From the NCBI RefSeq assembly GCF_029892285.1, contig NZ_JARXVM010000008.1:1-64000 (forward strand): DNA of 64,000 bases, written 5' to 3'. This document shows positions 40,604 to 49,815 of this stretch, one piece after another. The stretch is from Rhizobium sp. SG_E_25_P2 (GTDB lineage Bacteria > Pseudomonadota > Alphaproteobacteria > Rhizobiales > Rhizobiaceae). Below the pieces are notes generated by a model that saw only the letters and a list, made by a program, of their open reading frames with translations, was not told the origin of the DNA and did no database searches. Each line of letters starts with the position of its first letter. The first letter of the stretch is position 1. The translations under genes and the position numbers were made by a program.

Positions 40604-40713
40604 AGCGCGTCTCCCTGTTTTCCAGGAGGATACTCTACGGAGGCCCGGAGCTTCAAATAGAAGGGACTATGGTAAACGCCGCATCGCCCTAAAAACTCTG
40701 CGAAACCGGCGCC

Positions 40714-41034
40714 TCAGGCCAGACGTCGCGCCGCGTCATAGGCGATCCGCACCCACTGGGCCGCCTCGTCAGGATCATCATAGGCGCTGCCGGGGATCGG
40801 CCAGTAAGGCATGGCGACCGGCTTTCCGGATTTGGCGTGGGTGTAGGTCCATTGCGCGGAGCCCGCCTCCTCATAGAGCCGGCCCGCCTCCTTGTCGCCC
40901 TTGAGCATGATGCCGTCAAACAGGTCGAGGGCGATGATCATGCCGTCGGCATAGATGCCTTTGCCGCCGAACATGCGTCGCACCGACACCGGCCCGACGG
41001 CCCGAAACAGATCCTGGATATCGTCGGCGTCCAT
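40714..41034 (-). CDS. TfoX N-terminal domain protein
   Basis: A 106-aa protein made of the TfoX N-terminal domain only: LFRAVGPVSVRRMFGGKGIYADGMIIAL, then IMLKGDKEAGRLYEE and YWPIPGSAYDD. Full TfoX controls competence in gammaproteobacteria; stand-alone N-domains in alphaproteobacteria have no clear role. The ATG at 41034 begins the domain. Confidence 0.88.
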   Translation of the reverse strand: MDADDIQDLFRAVGPVSVRRMFGGKGIYADGMIIALDLFDGIMLKGDKEAGRLYEEAGSAQWTYTHAKSGKPVAMPYWPIPGSAYDDPDEAAQWVRIAYDAARRLA

Positions 41035-41102
41035 TGAGCCTCCCTGTCCTTGCGCGTCTGAACTATCCGCGCCGGACCGGAAGGCGTCAAGCACCCGCCG
41101 GA

Positions 41103-43238
41103 TCAGAACCGCGTCGTCGCCCCCACCATAATGGTGCGGCCGCGACCATTGGTGATGCCGCTCAGAATATCGCCAGTGCCGGTATTGGCGGTCCAATAGG
41201 CCTTGTCGAACAGATTCTCGACCGTGAAGAAGGTCTCGAAATTCTTGGAGATCTTATAGGAGCCGTAGAGATCAAACAGCGTATAGGACGGACGCTCCAG
41301 GCTTTGCTCCTCGTTGACATAGGCCTGGAAACTCTCGCCCACATAGCGGACGCGCCCGCCGATCGTCGCCTTCTCCTCCAGGAAGCGGGCGCCGATATCG
41401 AGCGAGCCGAAATCATCCGGCAGCGTGCCGACGTCATTGCCGAAACCGGCGGCCACGCCGATCGGCTGATCGGTATCGGCGATAGTCAGCGAGAAATTGG
41501 CGTAGAGGCGGCCGGTGTCATAGCCGCCTTCAAGCTCGACGCCCTGCATGATCGTCTCGCCCGCGAGATTGACCCATTTGGCGTCGTTGTTGCTGTCATA
41601 ACCATAGGTGATGTAGTTCTCGATGCGGTTATAGAAATAACCGATCTTGAGATGTCCCTTGTCGGTCGAACTCAACAGGCCTTCGCCCATCAGATTGACG
41701 CCGATATCGATGCCCTTCTGCTCTTCCGGCACGAGATTGGGATTGTTGTTGATCGGGTCGCCGATACCGTCGAAATTGTGCCCGCCGGGATAAAACAGTT
41801 CCGACGTGGTCGGCGGGCGCATGGTGTGAGCATAAGTGGCGTAAAACTGCGCCCAGTCGACCGGCGCGAAAGTGCCGCCGATCTTGGGATTCCACTTGCC
41901 GCCGGAGCGGTCGATCTCGTCGCCGCCGCAATAGCCGTTGGCGCAATCGTCGGATGCGCCCGAGGCGACGCCGCTCAGGCTGTAATAATCGTAGCGCAGA
42001 CCGGTCGTCAGGCCGAACATGCCATGCGTCAGCGTCGTCTCGCTGAAGGCACCGCTCTTGATCAGCTTGCCGTCCGGATTGGCGCCGCTGTTCTCATTGC
42101 CCTTGTACTCGTCGGAATTGAGCGCGGCCCCATAGTTGAATTTCACCTCGGTCTCGTCCGACATATCCCAGAGGCTGGTGTTGCTGATATCGAGTCCCAG
42201 ACCCGTATCGCGGCCATCGCGACCGTCGAACTCGCCTTCGCCCGTCATCGAATCCATCTTGACGTCGGTGAAATTGGCGTAGGCGTTGACGCGCAGATCG
42301 ATGAGATTGTCGCCGGGCGTATAGGCGTATTTCGCCGAATAGGTCTGGTTTTCGATATGCCAGCGATAGCCGGCGCTGCCGACGTCGAAGGCGTTCTTGT
42401 AATAGACGCCGCCGAGATCGAGCGATTGCGTGTCGTCTGGGGCGATCTTCACCTTCATCAGCGCAGATTGCGGCTGCTGGGAGGCGTCATAGGGATAGTC
42501 CTGCCCGTCGCCATTTTCATAATTGCCGAAATTGCTGCCGGAGACGGCGCCCATCACCGAGAAATCGCCGCCCTCGCCCACGTCGCGGCGAATGCCGGCC
42601 GCGGTCAGGCGCGAAAAGTAATAGCCGTTGGTGCCGGTGCGCAGGGTGGTCATCAGACCTTCGTTCTTGCCCTCTAGCAACACGTCGTCGATGCCGACTG
42701 TGCGCAGATTGGCCGAACCCGACAAAGTGCCGAGGCCTTCGGCGCCAGAGACTGCGCCGCGGGAAATATCTGCGCCCGCCAGCATATTGGGATCGACATA
42801 GGCCATATTGTCGAAGCTGCCGCCATGGCCCGAGAGATTGCGGAAGGTTTGCGGCACGCCGTCGATCATGGTGTTGACGCGGCCCATGCCCTGCATGCCG
42901 CGAATATTGACGACGACGCCGGGTTGCTCGGCGCCTTCGCGGGTGAATGTGCCCGCCTTGCTCCTGAGCGCCGTGTTGATATTGCCGTTATAGCGCTCCT
43001 GGAAATCAACCGCGCTGATCTGGGAGACGGGCGCCGGCGCATCGGTGATTTCACCTTCGCCGGCCGACGTGGAAACCACGATCCGCTTGAGTTTCGTCGC
43101 GCCGTCGCTCGTGGTCTCCTCAGACTGCGTGTCGGTCGCATCCTGCGCCCAAACTTCAGCGGTTGACGACAAGACAAACACAGCGGTTCCGGCCATGAAC
43201 ATGGCGGCCAAGCGCTTCAAACCCACGATACACCCCAT
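41103..43238 (-). CDS. TonB-dependent outer-membrane receptor, heme/hemoglobin type
   Basis: A 711-aa receptor with a signal peptide (about 1-32), a TonB-box-like segment (KRIVVST), a plug (ISAVDFQERYNGNINTALRS, GMGRVNTMIDGVPQTFR), and a 22-strand barrel ending GRTIMVGATTRF with a terminal Phe. MRPPTTSELF and NNNPNLVPEEQKG resemble the FRAP and NPNL boxes of heme/hemoglobin receptors (ShmR/HmuR-like), so heme is the favoured substrate. The start at 43238 has AGGAC upstream; 43313 is an alternative. A RirA-type box precedes it. Confidence 0.9.
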   Translation of the reverse strand: MGCIVGLKRLAAMFMAGTAVFVLSSTAEVWAQDATDTQSEETTSDGATKLKRIVVSTSAGEGEITDAPAPVSQISAVDFQERYNGNINTALRSKAGTFTREGAEQPGVVVNIRGMQGMGRVNTMIDGVPQTFRNLSGHGGSFDNMAYVDPNMLAGADISRGAVSGAEGLGTLSGSANLRTVGIDDVLLEGKNEGLMTTLRTGTNGYYFSRLTAAGIRRDVGEGGDFSVMGAVSGSNFGNYENGDGQDYPYDASQQPQSALMKVKIAPDDTQSLDLGGVYYKNAFDVGSAGYRWHIENQTYSAKYAYTPGDNLIDLRVNAYANFTDVKMDSMTGEGEFDGRDGRDTGLGLDISNTSLWDMSDETEVKFNYGAALNSDEYKGNENSGANPDGKLIKSGAFSETTLTHGMFGLTTGLRYDYYSLSGVASGASDDCANGYCGGDEIDRSGGKWNPKIGGTFAPVDWAQFYATYAHTMRPPTTSELFYPGGHNFDGIGDPINNNPNLVPEEQKGIDIGVNLMGEGLLSSTDKGHLKIGYFYNRIENYITYGYDSNNDAKWVNLAGETIMQGVELEGGYDTGRLYANFSLTIADTDQPIGVAAGFGNDVGTLPDDFGSLDIGARFLEEKATIGGRVRYVGESFQAYVNEEQSLERPSYTLFDLYGSYKISKNFETFFTVENLFDKAYWTANTGTGDILSGITNGRGRTIMVGATTRF

Positions 43239-43328
43239 GCGATCGAAAGTCCTGGCTGGCCGCATCGGCGACTGGCTGGCGACTGCTTCATCGGCCCCCT
43301 TGGCCGAAGGCATTCAGATGGCATATCA

Positions 43329-43343
43329 TGAATTTAAATGTCA
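43329..43343 (-). promoter_or_regulatory. RirA IRO-box-like site upstream of the TonB receptor
   Basis: TGAATTTAAATGTCA (plus strand) obeys TGA-N9-TCA and has an inner ATTTAAAT palindrome. It is 91 bp upstream of the receptor start in an A+T-rich spacer. Iron repression by RirA is inferred. Confidence 0.6.
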
Positions 43344-43356
43344 AGTTTATAGAAAG

Positions 43357-44970
43357 TTATTCACCGAGAACGCCGCCTGCGGCGAGGATTGCGTCCGGCG
43401 TATCGGTGTCGAGATGAGCGGCGGGCCCGATCTCGACGTCAATCACCGGCAGTCCGCTTTTCTCGATGATCGGCCGCGCGCCGATATCCCCCTCAAGACG
43501 GGCCGCCGCCGCAAACACCGTTTTTGGCAGGATCACAGGATTGCCGCGTTTGCCGTTTGACACGGCCCGCACGATCGACGTCCCACCCGCCTCGACAAAA
43601 GCCCGCGTCAGACTGGCGATGTCCCCTGATGTCACGGCCGGCATATCCGCGAGAAGTACAAGCACGCCGTCGGCGCCATCCACGGCCTCGATGCCCGTTC
43701 TGAGCGACGACGCCATGCCCTCCTCGTAAGCGGGATTGAAGACGACGCGACAGCCGAGAGCATCGATCGCCGCGCCGATCTCGCCGGCGCGATGACCGGT
43801 CACCACCAAGGGCGTCTCGAATCCCGCTTGCTGTGCGGTTCGCGCCGTCCGGCGAATGAGAGGCTCGCCATCGAACAGCGCCAACAGTTTGTGCTTGCCG
43901 CCCGCGCCCATGCGCCGTCCCTGCCCGGCCGCGAGAATAACGGCTTCGACGCGCACGTTTTCGGCCGCCGCCTCGCCGAGCCGCGGCCTTGGACGTGTCG
44001 GTATTTCCATCAGCAAGCCCCCCACCCCCCAGCCGGTCATCTCCTGCGCCGTCGGCCATTCATCCGCCATGACGCGAGACAACACCCAATCAAAGGCGTT
44101 TTCCTTGGGGCTTCGCGCGCAACCGGGCGCGCCTACCACCGGCTTGCCCTCGATCTCTCCGAACACCAGGAGATTGCCGGGATCAACAGGCAGCCCCGCC
44201 TGGATCACCGTCCCGCCCGCAAGCCGGATCGCCGCCGGAATGACGTCATCAAAATCCGTCATGGCGGAAGCGCCGAACACCACCAACAGATCATGATCGG
44301 GCAACAGCGATACGATCGCGTCTTCCACGGCTTCCGCCCGATGCGGCACGCGGCGTTCCTGTGTCAGCCGGCTGCCGGAGGTAGACAGCCGTGATTTCAG
44401 GAGTTTCGCAGTCTTGTCCATCACAGACGGCTTCAGGGAGGCAAGCTGGGTCGCGACAAGACCAACCCTGAGGGCGCGATAGGGCTTCACCGCAAATGGC
44501 GCAGCTGCGCCCAGAACATTGATTGCAGCGGACACCGCAGCGCCGGGCGCGGCGAGCGGAATGATCTTGATGGTGGCGACCATGTCGCCAGCCTTCACCT
44601 CCGCATGGTCGCGCAGGCAGGCGAACGTCACGGCTGGATCGATGCGGTTCAGCCGATCCACCACGGCGCGGTCGGCGCGGAACATGCCATTGCAGGCGGC
44701 GAAGACATTGACGCGGCCCGTGGCCGCCGCCGAGAAGGTGAGATGATCGCGCGGCATGGCGTCGGCGATGGCCTGGGCGGCTTCGTCCTCCTCGACATCG
44801 CCAGGATCGAGACGCACAACGATCGTTTCCGTGACGCCCGCCGCCAAGAGTGAGGCGATATCGTCGGAGGTTAGTCGGCGACCCTTTGCGAAGGCGAGGC
44901 CTTCCGCCCGGAGAGAATGGGCCAGCAAAGCCCCTTCAGCCTCTTCGAGCGGAACAGGTCCGAATTTCAT
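43357..44970 (-). CDS. Molybdopterin-binding domain fused to MobA-like nucleotidyltransferase
   Basis: A 537-aa two-domain protein. The first part (to about 335) contains the MoaB/MoeA-type molybdopterin-binding fold (VVFGASAMTDFDD, GLPVDPGNLLVFGE). The second part (about 345-537) is a MobA/MocA-type transferase with AVILAAGQGRRMG and LLALFDGEPLIRR. Such fusions are thought to make or modify molybdenum cofactor, for example by CMP or GMP addition. GGAGAAG precedes the ATG at 44970. No molybdoenzyme genes are adjacent. Confidence 0.88.
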   Translation of the reverse strand: MKFGPVPLEEAEGALLAHSLRAEGLAFAKGRRLTSDDIASLLAAGVTETIVVRLDPGDVEEDEAAQAIADAMPRDHLTFSAAATGRVNVFAACNGMFRADRAVVDRLNRIDPAVTFACLRDHAEVKAGDMVATIKIIPLAAPGAAVSAAINVLGAAAPFAVKPYRALRVGLVATQLASLKPSVMDKTAKLLKSRLSTSGSRLTQERRVPHRAEAVEDAIVSLLPDHDLLVVFGASAMTDFDDVIPAAIRLAGGTVIQAGLPVDPGNLLVFGEIEGKPVVGAPGCARSPKENAFDWVLSRVMADEWPTAQEMTGWGVGGLLMEIPTRPRPRLGEAAAENVRVEAVILAAGQGRRMGAGGKHKLLALFDGEPLIRRTARTAQQAGFETPLVVTGHRAGEIGAAIDALGCRVVFNPAYEEGMASSLRTGIEAVDGADGVLVLLADMPAVTSGDIASLTRAFVEAGGTSIVRAVSNGKRGNPVILPKTVFAAAARLEGDIGARPIIEKSGLPVIDVEIGPAAHLDTDTPDAILAAGGVLGE

Positions 44971-45070
44971 GCCGCTTCTCCAATGCAAGACAAACGACAT
45001 GAAAACACGACGCATGCAGACCGGTAAAGCCCGTTTTGCGTTTCAGCCGCCGGATCGGCGCAAGTCTGCG

Positions 45071-46744
45071 TCAGCCGCGATCGCGAAACCGGTTGGTAAT
45101 CGGATAGCGGCGGTCACGGCCGAAATTCTTCTTGGTAATCTTCACGCCTGGCGCCGATTGCCGGCGCTTGTATTCGGCGAGATAGAGCAGATGCTCGATC
45201 CGATGCACGGTGGCGGCGTCATGGCCGCGGGCAATGATCTCCTCTGTGCCCATTTCCTGCTCCACCAGGCATTCGAGAATGTCGTCGAGCATGGGATAGG
45301 GCGGCAGCGAATCCTGGTCGGTCTGGTTGGGACGCAGTTCGGCGGACGGCGCCTTGTCGATGATATTATGCGGAATGACCTCGCCGGACGGGCCGAGAGC
45401 GCCGGGCGGCACATGCGTGTTGCGCCAGCGCGACAGCGCATAGACCTGCATCTTATAGAGATCCTTGATGGGATTGAAGCCGCCATTCATGTCGCCATAC
45501 AGCGTGCAATAGCCGACCGACATTTCCGACTTGTTGCCGGTGGTGACCACCATCGAGCCGAATTTGTTGGAAATCGCCATCAGGATCATGCCGCGGGCGC
45601 GGCTCTGCAGGTTTTCCTCGGTGATGCCCTCTTCCGTGCCTTCGAACAGGTCCGACAGCGCCGTCAGAAAACCTTGCACCGGCTCCTCGATCGGCACGGT
45701 GTCATAATGGCAACCCAGCGCCTTGGCGCAGGCCGCCGCATCGGTCAGCGAATCGGTCGAGGTGTAACGATAGGGCAGCATGACCGCGCGGACGCGGTCC
45801 TCGCCGAGCGCGTCGACCGCGATCGCCGCGCAAATCGCCGAATCGATGCCGCCGGACAGGCCGAGCACGACATTCTTGAAGCCGTTCTTGTTCACATAAT
45901 CGCGGAAGCCGATCATGCAGGCGCGGTAATCGGCCTCTTCCTTTTCCGGAAGCGGCGACATCGGCCCTTGCGTGCAGGTCCAGCCGCCCTCGCGCCGCTT
46001 CCATGTCGTCGTAACTACCGCGTCCTCGAATTCCGCCATCTGGAAGGCGATCGAGAGATCGGGGTTGACGGCGAAGGTGCCGCCGTCAAACACCAGTTCG
46101 TCCTGACCGCCCAACTGATTTGCGTAGATCAGCGGCACTTTGGTGCGCGCGACCTGCGTTTTGACGATATCGTGACGCACAGTCATCTTGCCGCGATAAT
46201 AGGGCGACCCATTGGGATGCAGCATGATCTCGGCGCCCTTGGCGGCCAGCGTGTCGGTGACGCCGAGCGCGCCCCAGATGTCCTCGCAGATGGGAATGCC
46301 AACCTTGACGCCCTTGATCATCACCGGTTCAGGTTCGCCGCCGGCAATGAAGACGCGCTTCTCGTCGAACTCGCCATAATTCGGCAAGTCCACCTTGTCG
46401 CGAATTGCGGCGATGCGGCCTGCCTCCAGCACTGCAACTGAATTGTGACGTCCCAGGTCGCCCTGGCGCGGAAAGCCGACGATCACTGCGGGACCGTCTT
46501 CATGCGTGTCGGCCGCCAATTGCTCGACAGCGCTCAGGCATGATTTGAGAAATGCCGGCTTCAGCACCAGATCCTCGGGCGGATAGCCCGAAATGAACAA
46601 CTCGGTCAGAAGCAAAATATCCGCGCCCTGGCGGGCTGCGTCGGCCAAGGCGTCGCGCGCCTTGGCGAGATTGCCGCCGACATCGCCGACAGTGGGATTG
46701 AGTTGCGCGATCGCGATCCGAAGCGTGTCAGTCATAATGCCCAT
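45071..46744 (-). CDS. nadE: Glutamine-dependent NAD+ synthetase
   Basis: A 557-aa two-domain enzyme making NAD+ from nicotinic acid adenine dinucleotide. The N-terminal nitrilase-type glutaminase has its Glu (LLLTELFISGYPPEDL), Lys (RDKVDLPNYG) and Cys (PICEDIWG). The C-terminal synthetase has the LGLSGGIDSAICAAIAVDA P-loop and GNKSEMSVGYCTLYGDMNGG. Starts at 46744 and 46735 are both possible. Confidence 0.96.
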   Translation of the reverse strand: MGIMTDTLRIAIAQLNPTVGDVGGNLAKARDALADAARQGADILLLTELFISGYPPEDLVLKPAFLKSCLSAVEQLAADTHEDGPAVIVGFPRQGDLGRHNSVAVLEAGRIAAIRDKVDLPNYGEFDEKRVFIAGGEPEPVMIKGVKVGIPICEDIWGALGVTDTLAAKGAEIMLHPNGSPYYRGKMTVRHDIVKTQVARTKVPLIYANQLGGQDELVFDGGTFAVNPDLSIAFQMAEFEDAVVTTTWKRREGGWTCTQGPMSPLPEKEEADYRACMIGFRDYVNKNGFKNVVLGLSGGIDSAICAAIAVDALGEDRVRAVMLPYRYTSTDSLTDAAACAKALGCHYDTVPIEEPVQGFLTALSDLFEGTEEGITEENLQSRARGMILMAISNKFGSMVVTTGNKSEMSVGYCTLYGDMNGGFNPIKDLYKMQVYALSRWRNTHVPPGALGPSGEVIPHNIIDKAPSAELRPNQTDQDSLPPYPMLDDILECLVEQEMGTEEIIARGHDAATVHRIEHLLYLAEYKRRQSAPGVKITKKNFGRDRRYPITNRFRDRG

Positions 46745-46873
46745 TCTCTCTTTCCGTCATAAGGTCTTAGCACAAACGCCAGTCATGTCCATGACGACAG
46801 CCGCGCGGCGCAAGTTGCCGTTGTTTTCATGAGCGATTTGTAGAATGTGGGGCGACAAACCGGAGATCTGGAC

Positions 46874-47392
46874 ATGCTGACCGACCTAGAAAAAAACGTG
46901 CTCGGCAAGAGCGCCGACGAGTTGAACGCCTCGGAAAAGAAAGTGATCACGCGGGCCCGCGAGCGACGCGCCGTCTCCACTGACGCCAATGAAGAATTCC
47001 TGTCCGGCGCCGATTTCGGCGACAGACTGGCCGATCGGATCGCCTGGGTCGGAGGCTCCTGGACATTTATCCTGTGCTTCTTCGGATTCCTTGTGTTCTG
47101 GGCCCTGCTCAATACGGTGCTGTTGACGACGGACGCCATCGACCCCTACCCGTTCATCTTCCTCAATCTGCTGCTCTCCATGCTCGCCGCCATTCAGGCG
47201 CCGATCATCATGATGAGCCAGAATCGTCAGGCCGAGCGCGACCGCTTCATGGCGGCGAAAGATTACGAGATTAATCTCAAGGCGGAGATCGAAGTCCTGG
47301 CCCTTCATCAGAAAATCGATCTCGAAGTGCTCAAGGAGTTGCGGGAACTGCGCGGTGAAATCGCCGAGATGCGGGCCAGCCGCAAGGAGTGA
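46874..47392 (+). CDS. DUF1003 membrane protein
   Basis: A 172-aa DUF1003 protein with a cytoplasmic N-terminus, two membrane helices (about 63-85 and 97-118) and a C-terminal coiled coil. Landmarks are DRLADRIAWVGGSWTFI and FPFIFLNLLLS-like (PFIFLNLLLSMLAAIQAPI), MMSQNRQAERDR. Function is not established. The ATG at 46874 has GGAGAT upstream; a GTG at 46847 is less likely. Confidence 0.88.
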   Translation: MLTDLEKNVLGKSADELNASEKKVITRARERRAVSTDANEEFLSGADFGDRLADRIAWVGGSWTFILCFFGFLVFWALLNTVLLTTDAIDPYPFIFLNLLLSMLAAIQAPIIMMSQNRQAERDRFMAAKDYEINLKAEIEVLALHQKIDLEVLKELRELRGEIAEMRASRKE

Positions 47393-47576
47393 CGGTTTCC
47401 TAAGTGTGCTAATTAAACATCAGCTCGACTTTTTTGGTCAATGTGACACGTTCTGTTATTTACGCGTAAAAGAGCGGGCGTAGAGCAGCATGTGAAATCG
47501 GGTTTGGAGGGGCCCCTTTTCGGCAAACCAGCTGGCGCAGGGCCGGCTCATATCATCTGACTGACTGGAGGTCATT

Positions 47577-48623
47577 GTGACCATAAAGACCCTTCTTCTC
47601 GCATCTGCAGCGGCATTGTCCATTTGCTCCGCCGCACAGGCCGCCGACGCCGTCGTCGCCGCCGAACCCGAGGCCATGGACTATGTGAAAGTCTGCGACG
47701 CCTATGGAACCGGCTATTTCTACATTCCCGGCACGGAAACCTGCCTCAAGGTCGGCGGTCGCGTCCGCTTCGATCTCAAGGCGGCCGACTCCTACAAGGC
47801 CGACAGCGACAACGGCTGGACCTCGCTGACCCGCGCCGAAATCTACATGGACACGGCGTCCGACACCGAATACGGCGCACTGAAGACGAAGTTCATCGCG
47901 CGTTACGAATTCGCCGGCACCTATAACGACGGCACGCACACCACCACCAAGCTGATCGCCGCCAATATCTCGCTGGCCGGCTTCCAGGTGGGCCTGGCCG
48001 ATTCGATCTACACGACCTTCACCAATTACGGCGGCGACGTCGCCAATGACGATGTCATCAAATTCGGCCTGAAGGAAACCAACCAGATCTCCTACACCTA
48101 CCAGGCTGGCGACCTGAAGGCGACGCTGGGCGCCGAAGCCGACGACAACATCGCGTATGCCGATCCGAACGGTAACGATTATGTCCCGAACTTTGTCGGC
48201 GGCGTGAGCTATTCGGCCGACGCCTTCGGCGTTGCCGTGGTCGGCGGCTATGACGACACCGCCGACGCCGGCGGCATCAAGGGCCGCCTCGACGGCAAGT
48301 TCGGCGCGCTCTCGGTGTTCGTGATGGGCGCCTGGAACACCGATGGCGACAAGATCCACGCCTATGCGCCTGGTGACGGTTACGTCGGCTGGGGCGACTG
48401 GGCCGCATGGGGCGGCGTCGGCTACAAATTCGCCGACGATCTCGGCGCCAATGTCCAGGTCGCCGGCACCGACAACAAGACTTTCGCCGCCGCCGCCAAT
48501 CTCAAGTGGAACCCTGTTTCCGGCCTGCTGATCCAGCCGGAAGTGACCTACACCAAGTGGGACAACAAGGTGGTCGACGCCGACCAGTGGAACGGCATGG
48601 TTCGCTTCCAGCGGACATTCTGA
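47577..48623 (+). CDS. Outer-membrane porin, Omp2/RopA (Porin_2) family
   Basis: A 348-aa porin with a signal peptide (about 1-22, ending AQA) and the typical rhizobial/brucellar N-terminal segment VCDAYGTGYFYIPGTETCLK, with its two Cys, and VGGRVRFDLKA. It ends in Phe (MVRFQRTF), as expected for BAM insertion. The start is GTG at 47577 with GGAGG 6 nt upstream. The 184-bp leader suggests regulation at promoter or RNA level. It is the strongest single taxonomic marker for Hyphomicrobiales. Confidence 0.95.
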   Translation: MTIKTLLLASAAALSICSAAQAADAVVAAEPEAMDYVKVCDAYGTGYFYIPGTETCLKVGGRVRFDLKAADSYKADSDNGWTSLTRAEIYMDTASDTEYGALKTKFIARYEFAGTYNDGTHTTTKLIAANISLAGFQVGLADSIYTTFTNYGGDVANDDVIKFGLKETNQISYTYQAGDLKATLGAEADDNIAYADPNGNDYVPNFVGGVSYSADAFGVAVVGGYDDTADAGGIKGRLDGKFGALSVFVMGAWNTDGDKIHAYAPGDGYVGWGDWAAWGGVGYKFADDLGANVQVAGTDNKTFAAAANLKWNPVSGLLIQPEVTYTKWDNKVVDADQWNGMVRFQRTF

Positions 48624-48637
48624 TCCTGCCCGACACC

Positions 48638-48662
48638 GAAGAGCCCCTTACCGGGGCTCTTC
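48638..48662 (+). terminator. Porin terminator hairpin
   Basis: A perfect 10-bp stem GAAGAGCCCC / GGGGCTCTTC with loop TTACC lies 14 nt after the porin stop. It lacks a T run, so termination may be partial; it may also protect the porin mRNA 3' end. Confidence 0.6.
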
Positions 48663-48676
48663 ACCTCTCCTCGACC

Positions 48677-49096
48677 TCAATCGCTGTTGGTCAGCAGATC
48701 CGAAGAACTTTTCGGGTATTGCGGCAGTCCGTCAAGGATCTCGTAGAAATCGCCCTTATCGGCGCAAAAAATATGCGACCCCGGCGTCAGACCGCTCGGC
48801 ATGTCGACGCTGCCCGCTTGGATGGACGTGTAATCCGCCCCCTCATAGCGCCAGAACAGCGCCGAGCCGCAGATCTTGCAAAAGCCTCGCCGGGCTTTTT
48901 CGCTGGAGGCGTACCAGCTGACATTGTCTTCGCCCGATATGTCGAGATCGTCGTTGTCCGCTGCGGTCGAGGCGTAATATAGCCCGGTCTGGCGGCGGCA
49001 TTGGCCACAATGGCAGAAAACCACCTCTCGCATCGGCCCATTGACCACATAGGTTACGGCTCCGCACAGACAGGCTCCGGTGTGACGTTCGCTCAT
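48677..49096 (-). CDS. GFA/CENP-V family zinc protein
   Basis: A 139-aa GFA-family protein. The zinc motifs are CLCGAV, FCHCGQCRR and GFCKICGSALFW. The family is named for a glutathione-dependent formaldehyde-activating enzyme, a role not proved for most members. The ATG at 49096 has GGGGA upstream; starts at 49108 and 49120 are alternatives. It converges on the porin gene. Confidence 0.88.
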   Translation of the reverse strand: MSERHTGACLCGAVTYVVNGPMREVVFCHCGQCRRQTGLYYASTAADNDDLDISGEDNVSWYASSEKARRGFCKICGSALFWRYEGADYTSIQAGSVDMPSGLTPGSHIFCADKGDFYEILDGLPQYPKSSSDLLTNSD

Positions 49097-49190
49097 CTCA
49101 TTCCCCATAATCGCGATCACCGACCGTGACGAAACGACTGCGGCATTTCAAACGAATATCGATGATGTGACGGTTCAACAATTTTGATCG

Positions 49191-49682
49191 TCACTCCGGG
49201 TCGACAACGGACCGTCCCGCATAGACCCGCTTGAGCAAATCGAAGAACTGCGTCTTTTCCGCATCGGAGAAGCGTTCGAGGAAACGTCGCTCATGCGCGA
49301 GAATCCGGCTTCGGGCTTCGGCGAGAACATCCTTGCCTTCAGACGTCAACCGCAGCTCCTGCCGACGCCGGTCGACGCGTGACGGCGCCCGCTCCACGAA
49401 GCCACGCGATTCAAGCCTGTTGGTCAACGCCATCATCGTCGCCCTGTCCATGCCGAGCCGACCGGCGATGTCGATCTGGCTCACTCCGGGATTGGCGGCG
49501 ATCAGCTCCAATACGGAAAACTGCTTGGGCGTCAGCGCCAATTCGCTCATCGCCGTCATGAAATCCTGGTAGATGGCGCTGCTCGCAAGCCTCAGGTGAA
49601 ACCCGATCAGCGTATCCAGCTGGCCGATGGCGAGCGCCCCGCCCTTCTCCCAATCGCCGCGTTGTGTCGTTTCTTCAGGCAC
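49191..49682 (-). CDS. MarR-family regulator of the hydroxycinnamate genes
   Basis: A 163-aa winged-helix regulator. TPKQFSVLELIAANPGVSQIDIAGRLGMDR forms the recognition region (described in two parts), followed by NRLESRGFVERAPSRVDRR, the wing. The start is GTG at 49682 with GGGGG upstream. It is divergent from fcs-ech and probably binds the palindrome at 49762-49776. Related FerR/FerC regulators respond to hydroxycinnamoyl-CoA; that ligand is inferred. Confidence 0.88.
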   Translation of the reverse strand: MPEETTQRGDWEKGGALAIGQLDTLIGFHLRLASSAIYQDFMTAMSELALTPKQFSVLELIAANPGVSQIDIAGRLGMDRATMMALTNRLESRGFVERAPSRVDRRRQELRLTSEGKDVLAEARSRILAHERRFLERFSDAEKTQFFDLLKRVYAGRSVVDPE

Positions 49683-49761
49683 TTGTCCCCCTTGCCTTCT
49701 CCGGTTTCTTACCTTGTTACTATCTTAAAAACGCCTCTTGCGCAGGGCTAAAATTTCTATA

Positions 49762-49776
49762 GTATGTACTACATAC
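49762..49776. promoter_or_regulatory. Palindromic operator between marR and fcs
   Basis: GTATGTA-C-TACATAC is a perfect 7-1-7 palindrome. It overlaps a -10-like TATAGT (49758-49763) and lies 40 bp before the fcs ATG. It is the obvious binding site for the divergent MarR protein. Confidence 0.7.
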
Positions 49777-49815
49777 AATTGATCGCCCTGGAGAGGCGAT
49801 CGAGGGAGGATCAGC

